The notes beneath the pieces are model-generated. The model saw only the letters and a list, made by a program, of their open reading frames with translations, was not told the DNA's origin and made no database searches. The position numbers and the translations under genes are program-made. Positions 32,520 to 43,805 of a stretch of DNA of 64,000 bases are shown in pieces (position 1 is the stretch's first letter; each line of letters opens with the position of its first letter). The stretch is from Micrasema longulum (taxonomy: Eukaryota; Arthropoda; Insecta; Trichoptera; Brachycentridae), in contig JAGVSM010003720.1 in NCBI GenBank assembly GCA_022494885.1, positions 46,657 to 110,656 on the forward strand, written 5' to 3'.

Positions 32520-32740
32520 TTGTTATATTATAAGGCAACGAATGAAGAAATTCAAAGAAAATGCTAATTTGGGAAATGCAAAAGAATGAAAGGGTTACAA
32601 GATGGTTCGGTCATGTCAAACCAATTGATGTGACTAATTGTGTCGGAAGAAGCAAGTACGTACAAATATGGCAAGTGTGAATGGAAAAGTAAACCAAGAA
32701 GGACTGCAAGATTAAAACCTTAAATTTAGTCACGTTAAAG
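32520..32740 (+). mobile_element. Decayed LINE C-terminal domain (RWFGHV type)
   Basis: A broken frame gives 'QKNERVTRWFGHVKPID' followed by NCVGRSKY and a decayed K/R-rich end, matching the 'R..RWFGHV.RM' region found at the end of many LINE ORF2 proteins. Stops interrupt the frame after about 35 codons. Confidence 0.6.
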
Positions 32741-35294
32741 TTTACATAATCTAAGGGCATGCGTGACAAGAAGTATAGAAAAGGAAGAAGTCAAAATTTT
32801 ATGTCAAAATATACGCGTCACGTCTTCTTTGCCCGCCCCGTGTCATAAATACGATAAATAAGTTCGTTTTATACATTTTCGTGTCCCACATAGACCAACA
32901 AGACTAAAATTTTACGGTCATCATCTATATTATAATAATCGTAATACAACGCGGGCCTATTCTACATAATAAATGGTGACACGTATTCAAAAGGTCCATT
33001 TTGTGTATGAGTATGATTTCTTTTAATGTTCGCTTTCATTTGTTTATTTTATACTTTATACCGCAGTTGTACTGCTTCGGGATTTGACTCCAAAAAGACA
33101 GACGATAGTTGTATAAAACTACGAAGTTTTGAGGTTTAAAAGTTGTTGGATTAGTTGGTCTTGGATTGGGATGTATTGACCGTTTTACTAATTAGTCATT
33201 TTATTTTTTTATGTAATTAATTACGAAGCGCGTGCGGTGTTTATAATTAAACGAATCATATGTGGTGATGCTCACAAAAAATAATTATGTTTTTTTTACT
33301 TTAAGTTGGTTTTAGGTAGGTACTATTATGTTTAGTATATGTAAATATAATTCAATAATAAAAGTACATTTTGATTGGCACATTTTTCACAACTAAGTTT
33401 CGATCGCTCACTTTCCTAATTAGTAGCGTGGAGATTTAAAACATCTAAATATTAGTTATGTAGCATTATATTAAATAACATTCTATCGTTGCGAACAAAA
33501 AAATACATTAATTGTGAGGCCCAAAGGGACGATACTTCTAGGTGTCCGAGATCCAAACTAACCGAGGCCCGAAGGTCCGAATTTTTTTAGGGCGTAGCAG
33601 TCGGCAACATTCATAATATTAATTATTTATAAAATTCGACAGCTACGCAAGCAGCGGCATGCAAATAAATAGTGATTATTTAGATATGTTTCATACGGCC
33701 TCATAGATAATGAAGTCCTGTATTCTAAAAAGGAATCAGCCAGGGACTTGATAAATGATTTGATACTTATGTTTGTGTATTATTTATTATGTTATTTGTG
33801 TATGCGATGATAAATCCACTGAAAACCGTTTTAATGGCAAGTGGAATTTAAATTTATTAAAAATTATTGCCAAATTGTATTACAAACTAGCGGAAACGAC
33901 AGACGTTGTCCTGCCTTAACGTTCACAATTTTTTTTATTGATAAGTAGGTACCTAGAAACTTGTTTGTGATTAAATTCCAAAACTAAATTTTTTTCGTAT
34001 TCAAATAATGAATTCAAGTAGGTACCTTGGTACTTGTTTATGGTTGAATTCCAAAACATAAAATAAATATTTTTTCAAATATGGCATTATTTTTGCAAAC
34101 GTCAAACTCCGGTTTTCTCACCAACAGGAGGGTGTTCTTATGTAGGGATACGATTTTTTTAAATATATTTAATTTAATATTATTTTAGTATTACCAAAAA
34201 TCCAGTATAAAGAAAAAAAATTATAAGGAATTTAAGGAAAGAATCTGATCGATATCTACAAAAAACAAATGCTGTTTGTAAACATTCAAAAACAAACTTT
34301 TTTATACACAAAAAAACAACATCTTTTTTTTTGTTGTAAATGCATTCTCCTCGAATGCAACCCTGGTAGATCGATGAATAATACATTTATGCTCCTTACA
34401 TCTATTTTACATATAAGATTGAAGATTTTAATATCTACGAACACGCACAGCGCAAAGATCTATGTTTCTCTGAAAACCGCACGCAAATCGGTTATCACAT
34501 CACACGTCCAGAGGAATTATATATATATATATATAAAGATAAACGCTAATATAATATGTGGCGCTAAACTGAACGGAAAAAATGCCTTATGGGAGTTTAC
34601 AAATAAATAAATAGTACAATGTACATGCAAAAATTGCTCAAAATATGTATCGTTGAAGCGAAAGAGAAAATTATGTTCTTCTAAAAAGTTCTATGTTTGT
34701 AAATAAATGTTTAACACTAAGCCTACGATGTAGCGCAACATAGATATAATTTCAAATGGATGTTTCGAGGCAACGAATTTGTCCCGTTTTCAGGGCTACA
34801 TTTTGCCGTCTTCAAGAATAATGCATGTCTCTAATTTGTGAGTAAAAGCTGATCTCGGAGTCCCCATTGTGTGGTGGATTACCGACGCAAGTGTGTGAGC
34901 CTAACTCGACACAAAGCAACATGAAATAACACAACTGTTTGGGGGCTTCGGAATCTTATCCACATTAATATGTTCAGGCATGCGTGAAGCGGAGTGAAAT
35001 AACTTTATACAATATTATGTATGTATTACGTATACTTTCGCAGAAATTAATTAAAAACGTATTCCTCTACTCGACTTAAGATATTGTATTCAAATTCTAT
35101 AACCATAAAAGAAAAACATAAACGAATGAGAAACGTGTACACGCCCTGCAAAAATAATGAATATTGCTAATTACTGTTTTTGTAATAATTTAGATATTTT
35201 GTGTTGAAATTTAAATTATTTAAAATATTTAGGATTAATTTGGTTTTTGGATTATTAAACTAAAATTTTCCTAAATCATATATTGATTTATTTA
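32741..35294. other. AT-rich interval with a short tandem duplication
   Basis: 33943-34059 holds two copies of a ~73-bp unit ('AAGTAGGTACC...ACTTGTTT.TG.TT.AATTCC'). An E-family word lies at 33511-33540. (AT)n occurs at 34517-34536. No coding signal was found. Confidence 0.5.
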
Positions 35295-35720
35295 TTTATA
35301 CATACGCCCAATGGGCATTTTTATGGACACATTTATACAGAAAATTATTATAAAAAAATAGAAAGACTCAATTGTTTATAGTAGACTTTGTGGGGGTGGA
35401 AGCGGGAGAGATGTGTTTATAATTGAATTTGATTCAGTGATTGTTTGAAAGAAGACAACTTGTTATCAAAGAAATCAAGACTGGTATGTTTGTTGGCAGA
35501 CCTAAGAATTCTGGGCATAGGGGAATGAAACCCATAGTTAGTTCTATGGTTATCGGTATGAAAGAGTAAGTTATGTCTGAGGTTTCTAGTTGGGATATTT
35601 AATTTATTGAGAATTTTATGTACTGGAAAAGTGATTTTAACAAGTAAAATTACTGTCAAACTAAATAATTGTCGTGTAGGTTTAAGTCTTAGTAATAACA
35701 TAATAGAGCCGCCCATACGG
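35295..35720 (-). mobile_element. LINE C-terminal fragment with 3' end, minus strand
   Basis: The minus frame ending at 35417 contains 'LNIPTRNLRHNLLFHTDNHR' and 'TNYGFHSPMPRILRSANKH', then DFFDNKLSSFK. This is the 'LR....F..P..RTNYG..SP..R..R..N....DLF' C-terminal pattern of jockey-like ORF2 proteins. The 3' UTR ends near 35295 with 'ATGCCCATTGGGCGTATG' and AAATAAATAA. Confidence 0.75.
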
Positions 35721-38190
35721 AGAAAAAAACATTATATCATTATTGACCACCAATTGATTACAAAAAACATCAATAGAACAGGCCGTAGGTACTTGGGTTG
35801 AAAATTGCAAGCGCTAACCGAAACCGTCCATTACACGTTTGTTGTTTAATTAAAAACCAAACTTTTTTTTTTTTTTAATTTAATTTGGAACGCTTTTGTT
35901 CTATACAATAGAGCTTAAGGGCTCTTCTAGATAATTATTACTCCGAGGTTTAAGTTTTTTTTTAAACATATAATAGGATAAAATACTTGAGGCTTAAATA
36001 ATCAAGAAACAGGAAAGGGATAAAAAAGAAATTTCTTCATTTCGTATTTCTACTTTATTTTTTAATGATTCAATAAAAAAAATAAAAAAATTGCAACCAT
36101 ATCTTTCTTCCTATAATCTATAAACTAAAATCTTATGACGTATTTTATCAATAAAAAAATATGTCAGTATTTTAAAACAAAAATACGTAGGTAAAGTCTA
36201 GATGTGCGTATTTTATTATTATTATAAATTGTTTCTACCTATGCCATTATTATACATCGGAATTGTAAGTCTGACAATATTAATAGTTTTTTTAATTTAA
36301 TACTGTAAAAACATCATTAAAATAGCGTGGATGAGACGAGGACACAAATAGATGTATAGACGATCTCGTACATTCAAGTTATCGATATAGGTACTTAAAT
36401 TAGTATCGTTAGCAGCAGAATAAACGCCCCCTTTATTGTCCCGTTTAATTGTCACAGTAAATTTATCTAGTCTCAATCGACGCAGGATGCAGGATAGACT
36501 CAATCTAGAATCGATAAATCACGCAATATAAGAAAGATACTTTGACACTAATTATTATAGTGGCCCGAGTGGTCCAATGGCCATGACTTTAAATTCTGAA
36601 TTCTGATATGTTGATTCGGGATTAATTCCCGATGAAATAAGAATTTTACATCAAGTAGCTCAGTTTTAAGATAATGTACGAGTACACCAATGTTGTAGAT
36701 ATAATTTTGTCAAGATATGATTCGGTGTTTAATTACACCGATTTAATATGAATAAACAACAGATCATGTATGTTATGATTAAATATATTTTATTTATTTA
36801 TTCATTTTTTCCACATAGTAAACAATGATTAATAATAAAAATAATGTGACCTCAATGAGGTTACCCGTGCCGAGGACACTTAACAACATACTTAAAAAAA
36901 AATAATTACATGTTAGAATATACAAAGAAGACTTAATATACAGAGATAATTGACAAAATGTTCACACAGTTTTGAACACTGCGTATTTATGTTTGTATTT
37001 CATTTATGTATACCTATATTATTTATATTATAAAACGCACAAAAACATAACATAAAGTGTACATTTGTGGAGCAGTTGGTTCAATATTGGTTTGGGCGAA
37101 TGAGGCAATACATGTGTACATGTAATACATTATATATATATATATATATTTTATGTTTTTTACCAGAAAATATCTTATGTCACTTATGTACGGGTTTAAG
37201 CAGACAATATGTTTTATTTAAAAAAAATAAAACATTATGTCCTTATGCATAAATAGAGAAAAGAAATCATTAAATTAATCAAATAAAATTAAAATATTAC
37301 TGCCTTGGAAAATAATACATTTAACTTAAAGTAACGTTAACTAATTCCGACAAATTTTTCAAATAAATAAGCAGTTTTTCAAAAATTCTATATTTGAAGC
37401 ACTAACCTTGTGGTTTTTTTTTTTATAAAATAAATAAAATAACTTTTTTAAACCACTCATTTAGTGATTGAAAACAAATTAGTAGTTAAAAATTGATTTT
37501 ATCAGCAGTTTTTCTATTACATCTTGTTGTTCTTGTTGAATATTTGTATTGTGTTGTAAACGTAATTAGTGCCGTGGTAGGTTTACGTTTTTTATACCAA
37601 AATAGCAAGCACTGTGTGTACAACATTAACCTATAAATAAAAAAAGCTTATAACACCTTTACTATGGATTTTTCTCTAAACAGGAATATATTTTGTCATC
37701 TTAATTGAGTAATTGATATTTATGACAAAAATAACTTTAAAAATACATTATTTACTGCCTTAGAGCGGGGAAGCTATTCCTAGTTGGGCAGTTTAGATGA
37801 CTCACCAGCAAAAAGAAAACTCATTCTTGCTGGCTGCGATACGCTCCCACTAGCTATTTAATGATGCTCACGCTTACACACACCTTAACACTTACTCCCA
37901 CACAAATACATACCTCTAAACTTACTCTCATACAAATACCCCCTTTTGTTGTACCACAATTTAAAATGTATGATTTGTCTTTAGAAACATCGTCTGTCTT
38001 TAAACCGTATCTTTTTTATGTTATTATATCATTGTTGACTGTTTGTTTCAGTAAAATAAATAAATAATAAATAAAACAAAAAATATGCATGTATACTTTA
38101 ACTACTCAATTAACCTCTTGTATAAATAATTGAATGTAAATGTCTGTAATTAATCTGTAAATATGTAACAATCAAATAAATGATAGATCG
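35721..38190. other. AT-rich interval with several small repeats
   Basis: 36560-36650 has a weak tRNA-like head ('GTGGCCCGAGTGGTCCAATG', 'GATTCGGGATTAATTCCCG'). 36840-36895 reads, on the minus strand, like a LINE 3' end ('GGGTAACCTCATTGAGGTC'). 37127-37150 is (TA)n. 37389-37610 is a family F copy resembling 47069-47215 and 10385-10500. No exon was recognised. Confidence 0.45.
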
Positions 38191-38378
38191 GGTTGTGGTC
38201 CCGTGGCTAGTGTTGCGGACTCACGGATCAGAGGTGCGAGGCTCGAACCCCACTCCCACCCCAAGTTGATTTCCATTTTCTAATAGTGTAATTTACAATT
38301 CGTTGAAAATGGTCACCAAAATTGAAAATATTTGGATAAATTATAAGAACGTTAATATTTCTTTTTATAAAAAAAAAT
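38191..38378 (+). repeat. SINE S1, full-length copy
   Basis: The head GGTTGTGGTCCCGTGGCTAG, the A/B-box spacing ending in GGCTCGAACCCC, the body 'CCATTTTCTAATAGTG', 'CGTTGAAAATGG' and 'AAATATTTGGATAAATTA', and an A-rich tail are all present. It serves as the reference copy for S1. Confidence 0.8.
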
Positions 38379-39042
38379 AATAATTCAAATATATAAAAAT
38401 CATCAAAAGACAATTTTCTTATAACAGACTTTTGAAATTTTAGTTGCATTGGTTATAATTTGTAATCAACAATGTATTTTCTCGATGAGAGGTTATAAAA
38501 TAATTTACAACAAACACGATGCAATTTTTATCACTGTGAATAACATGATAAAGATAATAATAATATTAAAGTGGAATTACTGTCGCATGTGGCAATAATG
38601 TCATCAACCTACCTTGACTCGGATGTAATCGGCAATCTGAAGTGAGCCTGGATAGGTTAAGCACTTGGTATACATTATAATATTATGTATTATATGAATT
38701 TGCATACCAAAATATTGTTTTGAATAAATTCGTTCACAAAATATGATTCACGTGGAGCATTAACCTCCGCAAATTCACATTGATTCGCCGGAGAGATTTT
38801 TCATTACACATAATATTCATTATTGGCGAGCGAATTTACCGTCCTATTTCATACTCATACCCATAACTCAAAATACCATTTCATTTTCATGCTTAAACCA
38901 TTTTAATTTAGCGATTTGAAGCATTTACATTTGTATTTAGATTAATGTAATTTTTAAGCATTCATTTAATATAATATAGGTATTGACTTTAGAACATCGT
39001 TTTCTTTTTTTAATAGCAGGATTAATTTGTACGTGTAATGTA
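38379..39042. other. AT-rich interval, no gene seen
   Basis: No repeat or coding signature is evident up to the left TIR at 39043. Confidence 0.4.
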
Positions 39043-39301
39043 TGGGTGGGTCAGAATATTAATGGATCAAGTCCAAATTTTACTAAGTTGGAGTTTAATG
39101 TTTCTATGGGTAGATAAAACAGATTTCTATGTTGTGTGTTAGTAACAGAATAGTAGCTTTTCAATTTTCTCCATAGATGACAATACTACTATTGGTTAGA
39201 GATTAAAATTTGAAACCTTTTAGAATATTAGAGAATCATGTCAATTTTGACAGCTTATTCACCATCAGAGGTAATATTATTTTGACTGTTGATTGCTAAA
39301 A

Positions 39302-39400
39302 ATGAGTTCAGATAAAGACTTTAGTTTGTCCAGTGATTCAGAATACTTACCAGATAAAGAAGATATTATTGATGGTTGGATCATTTGCAATACTTTATAG
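39302..39400 (+). pseudogene. N-terminal remnant of the element's own protein
   Basis: An ATG opens MSSDKDFSLSSDSEYLPDKE, followed by DIIDGWIICNTL and a TAG at 39398-39400. It is a Ser/Asp-rich start of the kind many DNA-transposase genes have. It lies 260 bp inside the left TIR in the same orientation as the downstream frame. Confidence 0.5.
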
Positions 39401-39686
39401 CTGAAGGTTTAAAAAAAAAATCATAATCATATTTGGACACATTCAAGGATATGGTGGTTCTGAATAATCAAGAAAGCACTCTTACTGAATAACACTGATA
39501 TTCATTTTTAGATGATACAATCCATCATACTGTTAATATTTCTACATTGGTATCATAAATTCAAAAAATAAATAAATGATGATATGCTATTTTATGAAGT
39601 TGACCTACTCAAAAAGGTCGAGCAAGACCTGTCCAGGATCCTTTGTACATCTGCCGTCGAGTGGATACTGATATTTAAAAAAATAT

Positions 39687-39833
39687 ATGCTAGATTTGCT
39701 TCCTTATATTCCACCAATTTACCACTGTTTTTATAAACATGTCCCCACACAAAGCCACACTGGACAATCAGAACAAAGTGACCATGACTATAAAGAGGAA
39801 GGTTTTGAAAACGATGAAGTTATTTACGATTAA
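39687..39833 (+). pseudogene. C-terminal remnant of the element's own protein
   Basis: The frame MLDLLPYIPPIYHCFYKHVP, then TQSHTGQSEQSDHDYKEEGF and ENDEVIYD, closes with TAA at about 39831-39833, 300 bp before the right TIR. The catalytic region between this and the 39302 frame is missing or unreadable. I cannot assign a transposase family. Confidence 0.45.
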
Positions 39834-40189
39834 TGTTGCATTTTAAAGTTGCTCTATGTTTTTTTTTTATGTGCTTCATTTTCGTTGGGAAAATTTATAT
39901 AATAATAGTGAATCGTGTCCATTTTATTTTATTTCATTTGTTCTTTTGATATTAATAAAGCCTTTGTGTAAGTTATTTTTGTCAATTTATTTAAATTGAT
40001 TAATGAACTATCAAAATAAATTAAGTGTTTGCAGCGAAAACATTCCTGGATTTTACAAAAGTCTTTCAACTTTAGGTCTAATTATCTCAGAATCAGGATC
40101 GATGGACTTAATCCATTAATATTCTGACCCACCCATATAATAATCAAAAATATATTACCGATTCAATTAATTTAATTTTCATTTCAGGA

Positions 40190-40500
40190 GGCAAAATTAG
40201 CAGTTTAAAATGAAGTTCTTGCGCTGATCCTTATGTATGGGAGTGAAGAATGGAAAAATAGTTATGAAAATAGGCGTATAATAATAGGCGTAATATAAGT
40301 GCTGTCAAAATGCGATCTCTTAAGCGAATGCCTGGTAAAACTATGCATGATGGGTGCACACATTTTGAGATCCGTGTATTATGAAGGTCTAAGACTAGCA
40401 CTATCGACAAAATCATGGAAGTAGTGCTGCGTTGGATTGGACCAGCAGATCAAATGGGCAGCGAAAGAACGGCTGAAATGATAAGGGAAAATGGCGTGAT
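40190..40500 (+). mobile_element. Decayed LINE C-terminal region (RTE-like)
   Basis: Broken frames read ALILMYGSEEWKNSYENRR, then AVKMRSLKRMPGKT, then VLRWIGPADQMGSERTAEMI. The order 'L.YGSE.W....MR.LR..CG......RW.GH..RM' is the post-RT region of RTE-like and related LINEs. Multiple shifts show age. Confidence 0.6.
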
Positions 40501-40839
40501 GGTTTGTTTGTTCGTTTTTGATTGATTTTATTTTTTCTGTCTCCATGCTTACTGGTGTTTACGGCACCGTTTTGAAAACACCAGTTACAGCGTTACACAG
40601 TTAAACGAATATCCATAGAAGGGTAAAATATTTTAGCGAAAATTACAAAAAGCCTATCTAACCACTATGCTTTAAAAACGACAAGAAAAAAGGAAAAGAA
40701 AATTATTTCTATTTTCTTCTCCGTTGCGGAGAAAAGACATAAATAACTCTTTTTCATTTTGATTCCCTGACAACACGCCGCGCCGCGTTGTTTTCGGTAT
40801 AAAATGTCTCTATAGAGTAGATACTAACCTCCTCAATAA

Positions 40840-41210
40840 AATACAAATAAATGCGAGATTGAGACATCTGGACATATTTAAACTGCCTTTGTTTTCAAGT
40901 AATTCTACATACCACACACCTATGGCCCGCATGTTTCGGGAATATAATATATATCGCCGAAATAACAAAATTGACATTTTTTATGATACTGTCCCAACTT
41001 CTGCGAATAATCTCTTAACTTATTTTTCATTGTATTGTATACTGTATACGAATTTAAAAAAAAAATATTTAAAAAAATTAACAACAGATGTAATTCTATC
41101 TATTTGGTGTAATTTTATAATCGAAGATATATATGCATGTAAAATTGTATTGACGAATAACTTCAAATTGTATGTTTTCTAGTATGTAACTTTGTTGAAT
41201 TAAATTACAA
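40840..41210 (+). mobile_element. LINE C-terminal fragment, plus strand
   Basis: The frame gives 'RLRHLDIFKLPLFSSNSTYH' and 'TPMARMFREYNIYR', then KIDIFYD, again the '..R...F..P....N.....P..RM.R.YN.....DIF' LINE terminus. It extends open to 41182 through low-complexity codons. Confidence 0.65.
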
Positions 41211-41344
41211 AATAAAATACATTTTAGAGAAAATTTGCAAAGTCTAGCGAATTATATCTAGAATAATTAATTAACAAATCCAATACATTTTTACGCCGAT
41301 TTTTATTTGATAAAAGTTTTCAATTATTTTTGATTTACTTGTTA

Positions 41345-41570
41345 CTTGTTAAAATCCTGAAAAAGGAAACCGAGTGGAGAAAAGTCTGTCTCGTAGTGTA
41401 GTGGTTGGCTTTCTTACTGCTATATTTTATTGTCCTTGGACTGGCATTTGAAGCGAGACTGATCACCTTATCTTCATGTAACAGATGATCGCGATACGCT
41501 GCATTTGATAAAAAAATGCAGGGCTCTATGCACCACCAGGTGCGGATGGGATTATTTTCTTTCAAATTTG
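41345..41570 (+). repeat. SINE S3 copy
   Basis: 'AAAATCCTGAAAAAGGAAAC', 'CTCGTAGTGTAGTGGTTGGC' and the body 'GAAGCGAGACTGATCACC', 'TCTTCATGTAACAGATGATC', 'GCTCTATGCACCACCAGGTG' are all in order. The B-box is mutated ('TGGCATTTGAAGC'). Confidence 0.65.
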
Positions 41571-43595
41571 TACAGCAAAAAGAACTAGATAACTTAATGT
41601 AATATGAAATGAATAACCCTACTATATTTACTGAAAATTAAATGATGATGTTTTAATGTATATTTACTGAAATAATACAAGGCGTACCTTAACCCAGTAC
41701 TTCTCTATGTCCATCAATAATGAGTGAATACTATCCATTCGATATTTTTAAGTGGGTATTTAATATAACGCCATCGAAATGAAAGTAATAGTTATTCTGA
41801 CAGAATTAAATTACATAATTATAATCCTGTTGCCAAAAAAACATGGTCAAATTACTAGTAACAATACAGTATGCACAAAATAGCGTTTCGCAATAATGAT
41901 TTCAGTGAGCACTCTAGTACTGTGGAACGTTCGGCGGGCGGATATGAATCCATTGTAGTATTGTCATCATTCGAAAAAAGCATACTACGTGCAGTGCAAT
42001 GAACTCCAGAGATATCAATGTGAAGGCATGCACTTGGTCTATGGAAATGATATTCTATTCTACATATTTTCTAATCTATGGTAATCAATGATGCATTGTT
42101 TAACGTACGAGTATAGGCTGTATGGGGTGGACATGGATGCATTTGAAATTAATGCATTCATATTGATAGTACTCAACTGCTTATGCAATCCATTATTGAA
42201 AAAATACATGCCTGTGACTTTTGCATGTGCAAAATTATTGTCAAATGGTTCAATATTTTCATTAATAAAACCACACAAAAATAAATGCAGTCGTTAGTTT
42301 TGTACAAAATAGAAAATAAAATATATAGCAAGTTGCGCGATTTGACGATTCGAAGACATTTATTAGTTTTTAAAAGTTTTATACGAGAATAAGCTCTTAA
42401 AATAATATGCAAAAAAATCCCCCTGCAAACGGTGCTGTAACGTCCGTGTTTCATTATTGAAAAAAAAAAGGTATTTAAAAAAACATTTATTAATAATATA
42501 CTGATTAAGAATCTATTTTCTATAATTTATAAAAATAATCTTACAACTTTTTATTTTTTTTACAAAAAATACGAATTCGTTTTTTTTTTATAAGAGAGTT
42601 TTGTATTCTATGTAGACTCATGTGACATCATAGCCACACACAAGGGTTAAATACTTTTTGATTTGTGGCGCAACGAACAACTAAAATTGCTTAAGTAATT
42701 TTGCATATCATTTATACGATTTGCTTTTATTACTGAAGTAACGACTGAAATTATACTAAAGCCCATTCACCGAAACTAGACTGTTATGAATTTAATAACC
42801 TATCCAACACGGGATAAGTATTTTCACAGATAACAACTATTGAGCCAACTGTTTTAGTCAGCCAACTAATGCATTGAACCTTACAAACGTAGTATTGTAA
42901 CAGCACTACACAAACATATATTAAATATTCAAATTATGGCATCATGCAAAAATACTAATTATGAATTTTTAGGCCCCGGAGAGTTTTACTTTTCGATTTA
43001 AAATTTCAAAATTAGTATATTGCTTACATTGGTTTTTATACGTTCAGAGGATTATCGAAATAAAGAGTTATTTACAAAATAAATTTAAAAGTTCACAAAC
43101 AAATATAAGTTCCAGTTATGCTTCTTACACAGTAAAGGGTATAAAGTTTACAAATGTAATCAATGAAAAATAGTAAAATATGTGTACGCGAAAACATGAA
43201 TTAATTATTGCACGGTCATAAACACTTCCAACGTTTTATTCTCCTGATGCCATATACAAGTAGGCGCTGGGGTCGTTTGGTCCCCCGTTAGGATCATGTG
43301 TAATTTTTGGGTACTTACTGAGGGAAAGGTCAACAAATTACACAGTTGATTTTTAATTTAAACAAAACAGATTTTAAAATAATAATACAATATTATTCAT
43401 TAACATTCCCCTTTCCGCACCCAGTGGGGCCATAAGGCCCTGCATTTTTAAATTAAATGTAGCGTATTCATTTGATTATTTGTTACATAAAGGTAAGATG
43501 ATTAGTTCCACGCTTCAGTCAACAGTCTAGGAACAATGAAAAGTACGAACAAGCTTAAATATTACGGTATTCAAATATGATAACCATTTATTAAA
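41571..43595. other. AT-rich interval, no gene seen
   Basis: 43490-43530 resembles a minus-strand S3 scrap. The open frames at 42060-42454 overlap on both strands without family features. Confidence 0.4.
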
Positions 43596-43805
43596 ACGCA
43601 AAAAACCTAATCGGTTCAGTTTTGGGGCGCGGAAAACGAGACAGCGAAACGTCGATTTTGGTTAGGCATAATCAGTCCAACGTGCAGTTGTCGTTTTCGC
43701 ACAGTATCGAGGAGTCGTTTACGAGAAAGAGATAGACAAACAATGTTAAAATACCCATTAATCGAAATTCCCAGCCATCCCCTATTCTCTTAAGCTCCGA
43801 GATTT
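43596..43805 (+). repeat. Dispersed repeat family R, copy 2 (3' half)
   Basis: 'TCGGTTCAGTTTTGGGGCGC', 'GACAGCGAAACGTCGATTTT', 'GTCCAACGTGCAGT' and 'TTTACGAGAAAGAGATAGAC' follow the order in 455-960 and 47842-48275. Confidence 0.65.

Larger units (their letters stand above)
39043..40135 (+). mobile_element. 1093-bp DNA transposon deletion derivative with 33-bp TIRs
   Basis: The termini TGGGTGGGTCAGAATATTAA (continuing 'TGGATCAAGTCCA') are mirrored at the right end with a single mismatch in 33 bp. TA flanks both ends (39041-39042, 40136-40137). The interior retains an ATG-led short frame at 39302 and a C-terminal-like frame to 39832. This suggests that an autonomous parent lost the middle of its transposase. 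Near-identical ends point to recent mobility. The superfamily is unresolved: the TA fits Tc1/mariner, but the terminus is atypical. Confidence 0.85.
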
